In this document: piece after piece, positions 24,637 through 35,784 of the stretch
Layout of the letters: each line of letters begins with the position of its first letter
Position numbering within the stretch: the stretch's first letter is position 1
Position numbers and translations under genes: made by a program
The notes under the pieces: generated by a model
What the model was told of the DNA's origin: nothing
The model's input: the letters and a program-made list of their open reading frames with translations, nothing else
Database searches by the model: none
From: Picosynechococcus sp. PCC 7002
Lineage (GTDB): Bacteria > Cyanobacteriota > Cyanobacteriia > Cyanobacteriales > MRBY01
NCBI RefSeq assembly: GCF_963860125.1
Contig: NZ_CAWLFA010000001.1
Coordinates: 1,860,001-1,924,000, forward strand
Direction: 5' to 3'
Length of the DNA stretch: 64,000 bases

Positions 24637-25344
24637 CTAAGGCTCATCTGGTTGATTTGGGGTATTGAGAGAATTTTGGTGAGGGAATAGGGTCATTAAT
24701 AGTTGATTGATATAAACTTGCCCGACAACTGGTGTTTTTTCGCCCGATTCTAGGGATTCCTTTGATTCTGGAACCGTCGGCATCACTTCGGTGTTTGGTG
24801 TTTCAGTTGGAGGGGATCCTGCTTCTGGTGGGGGCTGGACATTGGGACGATTGCTGCTGCTAGTGGGCGATCGCCCTGGTGGCGAAAAGGTTGTGGCAGT
24901 CTGGTTAGTTGTATCTTCTGCCTGCCAAGGATCGAGGGGTTGGGTTGTCGATTGATTCGCGGGTTTTGGCGGTTGAGTCTGGTAAGAAGCGGTGGTTTCT
25001 TGGCGGGACGGATCGCCGATGAGGCTTTGGGGCGGGAGAATTGCGGCGGCGGCGATCGCCGCTTGAAATAGGGTAGAGCCATAACCTAAGCAGGCATTTT
25101 CTCCCACTGAGCATTGGCCAATGATCAGGCAGCCTGCCCCGATAATCGCGCCGGCATGGATCTCGATGTTGCCGCCGTGGGCCTGGATAATCGCACCTGC
25201 ACCAATACAAGCACCAGTGGCGATCGCCACATAATTGCCTTCGGTTGCTTGCAGAATAACACCGGGGGCAATAACCGCACGGGGATGAATCCTTACATCG
25301 CCACTAATTTGAATATCTGGATGGGTAATTGCCTGGAAAGTCAC
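24637..25344 (-). CDS. ccmN: Carboxysome assembly protein CcmN
   Basis: The 235-residue protein has an N-terminal left-handed beta-helix of hexapeptide repeats (residues 1 to about 115; IHPRAVIAPGVILQATEG, IGAGAIIQAHGGNIEIHAGA). A long Pro/Thr/Gln-rich linker follows, then a C-terminal encapsulation peptide VYINQLLMTLFPHQNSLN near residues 207-224. CcmN binds the gamma-carbonic anhydrase domain of CcmM through its helix domain and recruits CcmK shell proteins with the terminal peptide. It lies 102 bases after ccmM, last in ccmK2-K1-L-M-N. Confidence 0.93.
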   Translation of the reverse strand: MTFQAITHPDIQISGDVRIHPRAVIAPGVILQATEGNYVAIATGACIGAGAIIQAHGGNIEIHAGAIIGAGCLIIGQCSVGENACLGYGSTLFQAAIAAAAILPPQSLIGDPSRQETTASYQTQPPKPANQSTTQPLDPWQAEDTTNQTATTFSPPGRSPTSSSNRPNVQPPPEAGSPPTETPNTEVMPTVPESKESLESGEKTPVVGQVYINQLLMTLFPHQNSLNTPNQPDEP

Positions 25345-25446
25345 AATGATTCTGTCAACGGTGATTCAATTAATCACAGGTGGGGTAAGGGTTGGGGGAT
25401 AGACATTCGTTTTCTCCCCCATAACGAAGTGGTCGCGTTACACAAC

Positions 25447-27435
<1,989 letters not shown>

Positions 27436-27566
27436 TCAATCCCTCCTATCAATGTCATTGATTGCTTCTCTCGCTAGCTTTTAACCATCCGCCATAAATT
27501 GCTTGAGATTACCAAACGAGCCACGCATTGACTTTGGGTAGTCCGGCTGGAAAGGATTCAGACCAT

Positions 27567-27866
27567 TTAGCCTGCATCTTTCTTGCTGTAAAGGGAACGA
27601 TTATCGACGTTGACCGTATCAATGATGCCAATGACCATCGCATCTAGGGGTCTTCCCTCCATTCCCGTTTCGGTACGGGCAGCACCACCACGACTGACCA
27701 AAACCCATTCATTGACGCCAGCGCCTACGAGATCTCCTGCCACTTCATATTTAGGAAGGGGCTGACCCTGTTCATCTATAAATTGAACGAGCAAAAATTT
27801 AATCCCCCGGAGGCTTTCTGCTTTGTAGGTGCTGACGACAGTGCCACGTACTTTGGCAATTTGCAT
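27567..27866 (-). CDS. ccmL: Carboxysome vertex protein CcmL
   Basis: The 99-residue protein belongs to the EutN/CcmL family of pentamers that close the twelve vertices of the icosahedral shell. It begins MQIAKVRGTVVSTYKAESLR, with KFLLVQFIDE following, and has the conserved YEVAGDLVGAGVNEWVLVSR near residues 40-60 and GIIDTVNVDN near the end. It lies 35 bases after ccmK1 and 134 bases before ccmM. That 134-base gap shows no gene. Confidence 0.96.
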   Translation of the reverse strand: MQIAKVRGTVVSTYKAESLRGIKFLLVQFIDEQGQPLPKYEVAGDLVGAGVNEWVLVSRGGAARTETGMEGRPLDAMVIGIIDTVNVDNRSLYSKKDAG

Positions 27867-27901
27867 GAAAATTTATAACTAAAAATTTTTTTATTAAAAA
27901 A

Positions 27902-28240
27902 TTACACTCTTCTCAGAGGTTGGGGATTCACGCTTTCACGAAACTGTTCTACGGCTTCGGTGTACCGGATCGGCAGAACGTATTCGAGGTTCTCGTGGGG
28001 ACGGGCGATGATGTGGGTAGAAAGCACTTGGCCACCGTTGACGCGGCTGACATTATCAGTACCGGCAGAAACGGAAGCTTGGACTTCAGAAACATCACCA
28101 CGGACAATTACGGTAACGCGGCCACTACCGATTTTTTCGTAACCAACGAGGGTTACACGGGCGGCTTTTACCATCGCGTCAGCAGCTTCTACAACTGCGG
28201 GGAAACCGAGGGTTTCTACCATTCCGACTGCAATAGACAT
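27902..28240 (-). CDS. ccmK1: Carboxysome shell hexamer protein CcmK1
   Basis: A 112-residue BMC-domain protein: [20 protein letters not shown], then [20 protein letters not shown] and [11 protein letters not shown]. The pore loop KIGSG is intact. The C-terminal extension [11 protein letters not shown] distinguishes it from the 103-residue CcmK2. Hexamers tile the shell facets and pass bicarbonate and RuBP. It shares a 96-base identical block with ccmK2 (see findings). Confidence 0.95.
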
Positions 28241-28336
28241 TGAGTTTTTCTCCTCTTGCTTTTAATTAATAGTTTCTGGAAATCACAGAGGATGCGTGAC
28301 CGAAAAAAGAATGGCGATCGCCCCTCTGTCCCAGGG

Positions 28337-28648
28337 TTAATAGGTTCTGAATTGTTCTACTTCTTCGGTGTAGCGAATCGGCAAGACGTATTCGAGGTTT
28401 TCGTGGGGACGGGCGATGATGTGGGTAGAAAGCACTTCACCACCATTGACACGGTTGGCGCTCTCAATGCCAGCGGAAACGGAGGCTTGGACTTCAGAAA
28501 CATCACCACGGACAATCACAGTAACGCGGCCACTACCGATTTTTTCGTAACCAACGAGGGTTACACGGGCGGCTTTTACCATCGCGTCAGCAGCTTCTAC
28601 AACTGCGGGGAAACCGCGGGTTTCAATCATTCCAACTGCAATAGGCAT
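28337..28648 (-). CDS. ccmK2: Carboxysome shell hexamer protein CcmK2
   Basis: A 103-residue BMC-domain protein: [20 protein letters not shown], the KIGSG pore loop and [20 protein letters not shown] at the end. It is the first gene of ccmK2-K1-L-M-N and lies 96 bases before ccmK1. CcmK2 is usually the most abundant facet protein of the beta-carboxysome. Its ribosome binding site (GAGGATAA) is 7-10 bases before the ATG. The upstream 354 bases separate it from the SulP gene on the same strand. Confidence 0.96.
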   Translation of the reverse strand: MPIAVGMIETRGFPAVVEAADAMVKAARVTLVGYEKIGSGRVTVIVRGDVSEVQASVSAGIESANRVNGGEVLSTHIIARPHENLEYVLPIRYTEEVEQFRTY

Positions 28649-29002
28649 CTAATTTATCCTCGCTTATCAAGCTTAATGTCTTAAAAATACTAAGGAACAG
28701 GCGTCCCCCTGGGAGTTTGGTCTGCTTCTAGTTGGGATAACGGAAGCGGCATAAGACCGACCACTTGCCTCTGCGCAGGGGTTAGGGTCCTTTACAGGCT
28801 TTATAGTGGACAAGGCGATCGCCAGGAATCGCGTTTGCTACTAATTTTGATTTTGGCAAGCTATGAAGAGCATAAGCAACAATGGCACCTTTGACAACAT
28901 AAACTGCAATGATATTTCGTAATACCAAGGTTAAGTAGAGTCAATGCTTCATCGTTTAAATAGACAGGGGTTTCTAGAAGAAGTTGCCCAAAGGTCAGAG
29001 GA
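28649..29002 (-). promoter_or_regulatory. Intergenic region before ccmK2, presumed ccm promoter
   Basis: These 354 bases lie between the end of the SulP transporter gene and ccmK2, both on the minus strand. No supported gene is present; a 62-codon frame at its upper end overlaps the transporter and has no recognisable features. The region should contain the ccm operon promoter and perhaps the transporter terminator, but I could not fix either from sequence. One HIP1 octamer lies near 28815. Confidence 0.4.
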
Positions 29003-30679
29003 CTAAGCTTTTCGCTGTTGAATGAAGGCGATCGCCTGTTGGAGCGCATCTAAACGATTTGTTACACGATTGCGGGGTGGCAGCAACTTTAACACTTCTA
29101 ATTTCCTCAGGCGATCGCGCACCTGGCCCATGGCCCCCACTAAAAACACTTCCCGTCCCCGACCGTGGGCATCCCGGATCATCGTCTCCACCGCCAGGGA
29201 GGCCGTCACTCCCATCCGGGGTACCTCACTGAGGTCTAAAATTAAAACCTCGTATTTTTCAACGATGGCCATCCGTTGGGCAATCCCTTTCGCTGCCCCA
29301 AAGCTCATGGGGCCACCTAAACAAAAAAGAATAATGTGTCCCTGGGCCTGGTGTAACAGTTCCCGTTCGCGCTCATTTAACGTATTTGTATCGGCCCCAG
29401 CAGTGATGGTTTCTAGCCGCTGCATTTGCAAATCTGTGAGGCTTTTGACCGTCAGGAGATTCGCCACAAAAACCCCCGCTGCCACCGCCGTGATCAAATC
29501 GACAAAGACGGTTAACAATAAAACACCATACATTAATCCCGTCGCTTTCCAGGAAATTTTGTGGGCCCGTTTCAAGAAACTCCAATCAATAATGTCAATG
29601 CCCACCTTGATCAAAATGCCCGCTAAGACCGCATGGGGGATGGGGGCCGTGAGGGGGGCCGCCCCAAGTAAAATCACCAATAACACCAAAGCATGGAGCA
29701 TGCCTGCAAGGTTGCTTTTGCCCCCAGAGCGCACATTGATCACTGTCCGCATCGTTGCCCCAGCCCCCGGTAGTCCTCCCACAAAGCCAGAGAGAAAATT
29801 GCCAATGCCTTGGCCGATTAATTCTTGATCGGAGTCGTGCTGGGTACGGGTGATATTGTCCGCAACTAAAGAAGTCAGAAGCGAATCAATGGCGCCTAGG
29901 GTACCGAGGATCACGCCATAGCCAAGCATTTGACGCAACAGAGGCAGGCTGAAATAGGGCCAATGGAGGGTCGGAAAACCCTGGGGAATGTCGCCAATGC
30001 GCGCCAAGTCAGGATTGGGAATTAACAGAGATAAAATCGTGCAGATGACCAGAGCAAGGAGGGGAGAGGGGACAAGACGATTGAGCCGGGCCGGTGAAGC
30101 AAATACAATCGCCAAAGTCAGAAGGCCCAGGGCCGTGGCCCCGAGGTAAGGATGGGTTAGATCGTAGGGAATTTCTTGAACGGCCCCTAAAATATTCGCG
30201 CCGCCGGGATAACCAAGCAAGGGGCCAAACTGAAGCACAACAATGATCACACCAATCCCAGACATAAACCCAGAAATGACGGTGTAGGGAATCAGGGTGA
30301 TGTATTTTCCCAGGCGCAGGATGCCTAGAAGGATCTGAAAGAGACCCCCCAACATGACCACGGTGAAGGCGATCGCTAGGCCTGTGGCCGGATCATCAGC
30401 GGTCCTCGCGGCGGCGGTCAAAACTGTTGCCATCACCACCGTCATCGGCCCCGTAGGTCCCGTGATCTGGGCTGGGGTTCCCCCAAACAACGCGGCAAAA
30501 AATCCAGTACAAATGGCCCCATACATTCCGGCGATCGCCCCGGCTCCGGAAGAAACCCCAAAGGCAAGGGCAAGGGGGAGTGCGACAATGGCCGCCGTTA
30601 GCCCCCCAAAAAAATCACCACGCCAATGTCTAAAGGTTGGGCGGGAGATCCAATGCCCGATATTTGCGATTGATGCCAT
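29003..30679 (-). CDS. SulP family anion transporter, BicA-related
   Basis: The 558-residue membrane protein has a SulP core of about 420 residues: RGDFFGGLTAAIVALPLALA near residue 20, GGTPAQITGPTGPMTVVMA near 66 and LIPYTVISGFMSGIGVIIV near 130. A cytoplasmic STAS domain follows (about 440-555; ILDLSEVPRMGVTASLAVE). It is clearly related to the sodium-dependent bicarbonate transporter BicA but differs from the PCC 7002 BicA sequence I remember, so it is a paralogue. Bicarbonate is the likely substrate given the neighbours (ccm genes and ndhF3-ndhD3-cupA); sulfate is the alternative. Confidence 0.82.
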   Translation of the reverse strand: MASIANIGHWISRPTFRHWRGDFFGGLTAAIVALPLALAFGVSSGAGAIAGMYGAICTGFFAALFGGTPAQITGPTGPMTVVMATVLTAAARTADDPATGLAIAFTVVMLGGLFQILLGILRLGKYITLIPYTVISGFMSGIGVIIVVLQFGPLLGYPGGANILGAVQEIPYDLTHPYLGATALGLLTLAIVFASPARLNRLVPSPLLALVICTILSLLIPNPDLARIGDIPQGFPTLHWPYFSLPLLRQMLGYGVILGTLGAIDSLLTSLVADNITRTQHDSDQELIGQGIGNFLSGFVGGLPGAGATMRTVINVRSGGKSNLAGMLHALVLLVILLGAAPLTAPIPHAVLAGILIKVGIDIIDWSFLKRAHKISWKATGLMYGVLLLTVFVDLITAVAAGVFVANLLTVKSLTDLQMQRLETITAGADTNTLNERERELLHQAQGHIILFCLGGPMSFGAAKGIAQRMAIVEKYEVLILDLSEVPRMGVTASLAVETMIRDAHGRGREVFLVGAMGQVRDRLRKLEVLKLLPPRNRVTNRLDALQQAIAFIQQRKA

Positions 30680-31085
30680 GGAGAGGTTTACTCCAACGAA
30701 TGAGTTGGTGACGGGAAAGCGGCCCGCTGGGCATCAACTCAAAGTTATCTTTTTAGAATTTCAAATTGACGGTCAACAGCCACTACGCCAATCATAGAAG
30801 TGGTTCCCCTCGGCTGAATTTTAAGAAACATCAAAGGGTCGGCAAAGGCTGACATTTCGACTTAATAATTAACAAAACCATGTAGGCGATCGCCAAATTA
30901 TTATTTCTTAACGCTATGCCAATTAAGCATCGTTATCACCACAAAAAAGCCTCAAACCTTTGGGAAATCGCCATCTAATCGATTACACTCTCTTACAAAG
31001 ACTGTAGACCGACGATTTGAAATATTTTCTGGCCAATCCACCCAATGCCAACCAACCTTCTGTTGTGATTTTCTAGACACCCTCC
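30680..31085. promoter_or_regulatory. Divergent promoter region between the SulP gene and ndhF3
   Basis: These 406 bases hold no gene and must contain promoters for both directions. Three inverted repeats of LysR-operator character are visible: TTAAT-A-ATTAA at 30862-30872, CTTAA-N11-TTAAG at 30907-30927 and TAATCGATTA at 30976-30985. In other cyanobacteria ndhF3 operons are controlled by the LysR regulator CcmR/NdhR under low inorganic carbon. I did not find its published full motif exactly, so the assignment is tentative. Confidence 0.5.
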
Positions 31086-32984
31086 ATGAGTGAATTTCTT
31101 TTACAAAGCGTATGGCTAGTTCCAGTCTACGGAATTACGGGGGCACTCTTGACCTTGCCTTGGTCCCTCGGGTTAATTCGGCGCACCGGGCCTCGACCTG
31201 CCGCCTATCTCAACCTGATCATGACCTTTTTGGGTCTTTTACACGGTTCCTTTGCCTTCGCTTCCCTTTGGAACATGCCCCCCCAACAACTATCACTGGA
31301 GTGGCTCCAGGTTGCCGATCTAAATCTTTCCCTGGTTATTGAAATTTCTCCGGTTAACCTCGGCGCAATGGAACTGGTGACTGGCATTTGTTTCATGGCC
31401 CAACTCTACGGCCTTGGGTACCTAGAAAAGGATTGGTCTATTGCCCGCTTCTATGGCTTGATGGGCTTTTTTGAGGCGGCCCTATCGGGTTTGGCCATTA
31501 GCGACTCGCTGCTCTTGAGCTATGGCCTGTTGGAAGTATTAACCCTTTCTACTTATTTATTAGTTGGTTTTTGGTACGCCCAACCCCTGGTCGTGACAGC
31601 GGCTAGGGATGCTTTTTTGACCAAACGGGTCGGCGATATCTTGCTCTTGATGGGCATTGTTGCTTTGTCTAGCTATGGTACGGGGCTCACTTTTAGTGAA
31701 CTAGAAACTTGGGCGGCGAATCCCCCCTTGCCCCCCTGGGAAGCCAGTCTCGTGGGCCTTGCGCTCATTTCCGGGCCGATTGGTAAATGTGCCCAGTTCC
31801 CGTTGAACCTCTGGCTTGATGAAGCGATGGAAGGGCCAAACCCAGCGGGGATTATTCGTAATTCGGTGGTGGTTTCTGCGGGGGCCTATGTACTGCTCAA
31901 AATGGAGCCCGTTTTTACGATTACGCCGATCACCTCCGACGCTTTGATTATTATCGGTACCGTAACTACGGTGGGGGCTTCGTTGGTTGCCCTAGCTCAA
32001 ATTGATATTAAGCGGGCCTTATCCCATTCCACCAGTGCTTACCTTGGTTTGGTGTTTATTGCGGTGGGGTTAAATCAAGTCGATATTGCCCTGTTGCTTT
32101 TGCTAACCCATGCGATCGCCAAAGCGCTCTTATTTATGAGTATTGGTGCGGTTATTCTCAATACCCACGGTCAAAATATTACGGAAATGGGTGGCCTCTG
32201 GTCACGGATGCCGGCAACCACTAGTGCCTTTGTGGTGGGGTCAGCGGGGCTTGTGTGCCTCTTTCCCCTGGGGACGTTTTGGACGATGCGCCGTTGGGTC
32301 GATGGTTTTTGGGATACACCCCCGTGGCTCGTGCTGCTCCTCGTGGGAGTAAACTTCTGCTCCAGTTTTAATCTGACCAGGGTCTTTCGTTCTGTTTTCC
32401 TCGGTGCCCCCAAGCCAAAAACGCGGCGATCGCCTGAGGTGGTCTGGCAAATGGCTGTGCCCATGGTGAGTCTGATCCTAATGACCCTGATGGTGCCCTT
32501 CTTTTTGCACCAATGGCAATTGCTCTTTAACCCATCCCTGCCGACCCTTGTTGAACGGCCGCTCATCGTGACTTTAGCAATACCAGCACTGATGATCACT
32601 GGGGGCCTCGGCTTAGTCGCTGGTCTAACGATTACTTTGAATCCTTCCCTGAGTCGTCCCCGACAGCTTTATCTGCGCTTTTTGCAGGATTTGCTGGCCT
32701 ACGATTTTTACATTGACCGCATTTACAACGTGACAGTGGTTTGGCTGGTCACAACCCTTTCAAAACTCGCCGCTTGGTTTGATCGCTACGTTGTGGATGG
32801 TTTTGTCAACTTGACAGGTTTGGCGACACTTTTTAGTGGAAGCGCCCTGCGTTACAACGTTTCGGGACAGTCTCAATTCTATGTTTTGACGATTGTTTTA
32901 GGGATGATCCTCGGCCTAGTCTGGTTTATGGCCACGGGTCAATGGACGATGATTACGGATTTTTGGTCGAATCAGTTGGCCTAA
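31086..32984 (+). CDS. ndhF3: NDH-1MS subunit NdhF3
   Basis: The 632-residue proton-pumping antiporter-like subunit has roughly sixteen membrane helices. Landmarks are LISGPIGKCAQFPLNLWLDE near residues 230-249, EAMEGPNPAGIIRNSVVVSA near 250 and LLLLTHAIAKALLFMSIGAV near 336. The amphipathic and terminal helices after residue 530 fit the NdhF family. The F3 assignment rests on the operon with ndhD3 and cupA, the inducible high-affinity CO2 uptake form (NDH-1MS). It sits in the thylakoid membrane. ndhD3 follows after 54 bases. Confidence 0.93.
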   Translation: MSEFLLQSVWLVPVYGITGALLTLPWSLGLIRRTGPRPAAYLNLIMTFLGLLHGSFAFASLWNMPPQQLSLEWLQVADLNLSLVIEISPVNLGAMELVTGICFMAQLYGLGYLEKDWSIARFYGLMGFFEAALSGLAISDSLLLSYGLLEVLTLSTYLLVGFWYAQPLVVTAARDAFLTKRVGDILLLMGIVALSSYGTGLTFSELETWAANPPLPPWEASLVGLALISGPIGKCAQFPLNLWLDEAMEGPNPAGIIRNSVVVSAGAYVLLKMEPVFTITPITSDALIIIGTVTTVGASLVALAQIDIKRALSHSTSAYLGLVFIAVGLNQVDIALLLLLTHAIAKALLFMSIGAVILNTHGQNITEMGGLWSRMPATTSAFVVGSAGLVCLFPLGTFWTMRRWVDGFWDTPPWLVLLLVGVNFCSSFNLTRVFRSVFLGAPKPKTRRSPEVVWQMAVPMVSLILMTLMVPFFLHQWQLLFNPSLPTLVERPLIVTLAIPALMITGGLGLVAGLTITLNPSLSRPRQLYLRFLQDLLAYDFYIDRIYNVTVVWLVTTLSKLAAWFDRYVVDGFVNLTGLATLFSGSALRYNVSGQSQFYVLTIVLGMILGLVWFMATGQWTMITDFWSNQLA

Positions 32985-33038
32985 GGAGTTTCCCCCTTTG
33001 TTGTTAAATCTGCTTTTTTGTGAATTTTGGAGGAAAGA

Positions 33039-34520
33039 ATGCTGAGTGCCTTAATTTGGCTGCCCTTGGCCGGAGCTCTGTTGGTGGCGATACTCCCCCA
33101 GGGAGAAAAAAATCAGTTTTCCCGGACGATGGCCCTGGGAGCGGCTGCCCTCGTTTTTGTTTGGACAGCTTGGTTGGGGTTCCATTATGATGTGGCGATC
33201 GCCGGCCTCCAATTTGTCGAACATTATCTTTGGATTGAGTGGTTGGGTCTGAACTACGATCTCGGTGTTGATGGTCTATCGTTGCCCCTCCTTGCCCTCA
33301 ATGCGTTGTTGACCCTAGTAGCCCTCTGGATTAGCCCCAAGGATCTGCACCGCCCTCGCTTTTATTACGCCCTCTTTTTGCTCTTGCAGGCGAGTGTCAA
33401 TGGGGCGTTTTTGGCCCAGGATGTGCTGCTCTTTTTTCTGTTCTACGAAATTGAAATTATCCCCCTATATTTTCTCATTGCGATTTGGGGCGGCAAAAAA
33501 CGAGGCTATGCCGCCATTAAATTTTTGCTCTACACAGCCGTTTCCGGAATTTTAATTCTGGCTTCTTTCTTGGGTCTGGCCTTCCTCACAGAATCTAATA
33601 CCTTTGCCTACAGTGCCCTCCACAGTGATTTGTTGCCCCTGACCACCCAATTAATTCTCCTCGGCGGCATTTTGGTGGGCTTTGGGATCAAAATTCCGTT
33701 TTTGCCTTTCCATACTTGGCTCCCGGATGCCCACGTCGAAGCGTCTACCCCTGTATCGGTGATTTTGGCGGGGGTACTCCTCAAAGTTGGTACCTACGGT
33801 CTACTGAAGTTTGGGATTGGCCTATTTCCCCTGGCTTGGGCTGTCGTGGCCCCTTGGCTAGCGATCTGGGCGGCAATCAGTGCCTTGTATGGGGCTTCCT
33901 GTGCGATCGCCCAAAAAGACATGAAAAAAGTGGTGGCCTATTCCTCCATTGCCCACATGGCGTTTATTCTGCTGGCGGCGGCGGCGGCGACCCCCTTAAG
34001 TTTGGCAGCGGCAGAAATCCAGATGGTCAGCCATGGTTTAATCTCTGGGCTGCTCTTTTTGTTGGTGGGCATTGTCTACAAAAAAACGGGCAGTCGGGAT
34101 GTCGATTATCTACGGGGACTGCTCACCCCAGAACGGGGTCTGCCTTTGACGGGGAGTTTGATGATCCTGGGGGTCATGGCCAGTGCGGGTTTGCCGGGGA
34201 TGGCGGGCTTTATCGCTGAATTCCTCATTTTTCGGGGCAGCTTTCCGGTGTATCCAGTGGCGACTCTCCTGTGTATGGTGGGGACAGGTCTCACGGCGGT
34301 GTATTTTCTGCTGATGATTAATAAGGTCTTTTTTGGCCGCTTGACCCCAGAACTCATTAATATGTCCCCGGTCAATTGGGCGGATCAGTTTCCGGCGGTT
34401 ATGTTAGTGATATTGCTGTTCGTCTTTGGGTTGCAGCCCCAGTGGCTGGTGCGCTGGAGTGAGATCGACACAGCGGCCTTGGTGGCATCCCCGACGGCTA
34501 TTGAAATTTCTTTAAAGTAA
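33039..34520 (+). CDS. ndhD3: NDH-1MS subunit NdhD3
   Basis: The 493-residue membrane subunit of the CO2-uptake NDH-1 complex. Conserved features are LLFFLFYEIEIIPLYFLIAI near residue 130 (with the buried glutamate), PFLPFHTWLPDAHVEASTPV near 218, KKVVAYSSIAHMAF near 295 and QMVSHGLISGLLFLL near 330. I chose the ATG at 33039 because GGAGG lies five bases upstream; an in-frame TTG at 33027 would precede the ribosome binding site. It is followed 19 bases later by cupA. Confidence 0.94.
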   Translation: MLSALIWLPLAGALLVAILPQGEKNQFSRTMALGAAALVFVWTAWLGFHYDVAIAGLQFVEHYLWIEWLGLNYDLGVDGLSLPLLALNALLTLVALWISPKDLHRPRFYYALFLLLQASVNGAFLAQDVLLFFLFYEIEIIPLYFLIAIWGGKKRGYAAIKFLLYTAVSGILILASFLGLAFLTESNTFAYSALHSDLLPLTTQLILLGGILVGFGIKIPFLPFHTWLPDAHVEASTPVSVILAGVLLKVGTYGLLKFGIGLFPLAWAVVAPWLAIWAAISALYGASCAIAQKDMKKVVAYSSIAHMAFILLAAAAATPLSLAAAEIQMVSHGLISGLLFLLVGIVYKKTGSRDVDYLRGLLTPERGLPLTGSLMILGVMASAGLPGMAGFIAEFLIFRGSFPVYPVATLLCMVGTGLTAVYFLLMINKVFFGRLTPELINMSPVNWADQFPAVMLVILLFVFGLQPQWLVRWSEIDTAALVASPTAIEISLK

Positions 34521-34539
34521 AAGTAAGCGTTTAAGAATT

Positions 34540-35688
34540 GTGGATATGAATATGGTCACTGCTGTTTTAGAGCCTTCGCGGCACCCCCTTGCCCCTTTCA
34601 TTCATCGCCTTGAGCAAGGTTTACCGATGCTGGAAAATAGCGATCAAAATGTGATGGAAGTGGTGGGCATCCTCAAGAGTTATGGGGTGGTCTTAGATGC
34701 CTACTCGAATAATCTGAACTATGTGGCCGAATCGCAATTTCTCAATGTTTTTCCCTTTTTTAAGTATTTCAACGGCCAATTAACGGGCGATCGCCTCCTG
34801 AAACATTGGTGGCATGACCGGATTAACTTTGAATATGCCGAATATTGCATGAAGTCGATGTTTTGGCATGGTGGTGGGGGTTTAGATGCCTACCTCGACA
34901 CGCCAGAATTTATTGAGGCCGCCAAAAAGGCGATCGCCGCCCGCTGGAAAAATAATCCCTTCATGTTGGGTTTGAATAAACTCTTCCCCGATTTTCTCCT
35001 GGAGCAAACCCGACAAATGGCCTACTACACAGGCTTAGGTCAGTTCTGGCGCGTCATGAGTGATATGTTTCTCGACCTGAGCGATCGCTATGATGCCGGT
35101 GAAATCAAAACCACCGCCGACGTGACCAACCACGTCCTAGCCGGATTGGTAGCTGATGCCAGCCGTCCCATCACCTACAAGGTCGAAATCAAAGGGGAAG
35201 TGTATGAGTTGATCCCAGAATCTGCGGGTTTAACCTTCCTCATGGATACCGCCGTTCCCTACGTCGAAGCGATTTTCTTCCGGGGAACTCCCTTTGCTGG
35301 CACCATCTCCTACAATGCCCAGGCCGCCCAAGTCCCCGCCGAACAAGGGATCTTTACCTATGGGGCCCTCTATGCCGACCCATTACCCATTGGTGGTTCG
35401 GGGATTCCGCCGACTCTGTTGATGCAAGATATGCGCCACTTTTTGCCAGACTATCTCTGGGATTACTATATGGGCACCCTGCGCAAAGAGCAGGATTTGC
35501 GGGTCAAAATTTGCCAAACCTTCCAAAAATCAATGTTCTGTGTGACCAGTGCGGCTTTGATGGGGCTGGCTCCCCACGGGTTAGAACCCAAAACCCTCGC
35601 TGAGCAACAGGCAAACCGTGAATTTTTTGAACATTGGATGGATCGCCTCTTAAGTTCTCAAATTAAAGCTGTTAATAGCCAAGCATAG
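34540..35688 (+). CDS. cupA: CO2 hydration protein CupA (ChpY)
   Basis: The 382-residue hydrophilic protein is the CO2-hydrating subunit attached to NDH-1MS: LKSYGVVLDAYSNNLNYVAE near residues 46-65, LLKHWWHDRINFEYAEYCMK near 84 and SMFWHGGGGLDAYLDTPEF near 105, all CupA/CupB signatures. It converts CO2 to bicarbonate, driven by the electron transport of the complex. The start is uncertain: GTG at 34540, or ATG at 34546 or 34552. It ends the operon, and no cupS gene follows; the next gene is the convergent speA. Confidence 0.93.
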   Translation: MDMNMVTAVLEPSRHPLAPFIHRLEQGLPMLENSDQNVMEVVGILKSYGVVLDAYSNNLNYVAESQFLNVFPFFKYFNGQLTGDRLLKHWWHDRINFEYAEYCMKSMFWHGGGGLDAYLDTPEFIEAAKKAIAARWKNNPFMLGLNKLFPDFLLEQTRQMAYYTGLGQFWRVMSDMFLDLSDRYDAGEIKTTADVTNHVLAGLVADASRPITYKVEIKGEVYELIPESAGLTFLMDTAVPYVEAIFFRGTPFAGTISYNAQAAQVPAEQGIFTYGALYADPLPIGGSGIPPTLLMQDMRHFLPDYLWDYYMGTLRKEQDLRVKICQTFQKSMFCVTSAALMGLAPHGLEPKTLAEQQANREFFEHWMDRLLSSQIKAVNSQA

Positions 35689-35784
35689 AGACGGCGGCTG
35701 CTTTTCTTATCCTGTAGAAAAATAAGTCAATATTTGGGCTTGGAGTAAATACAGATTCCTTGTGAATTTGCACTGATCGGATGA

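Noticed and set aside
28861..29049. 62-codon minus-strand frame between the SulP transporter and ccmK2
   Set aside because: It overlaps the transporter end in another frame, and its cysteine-rich end looks like translated non-coding DNA.
29003..30679. Calling the SulP protein BicA itself
   Set aside because: The sequence is clearly homologous but differs throughout from the BicA sequence I remember, so only a BicA-related paralogue is claimed.
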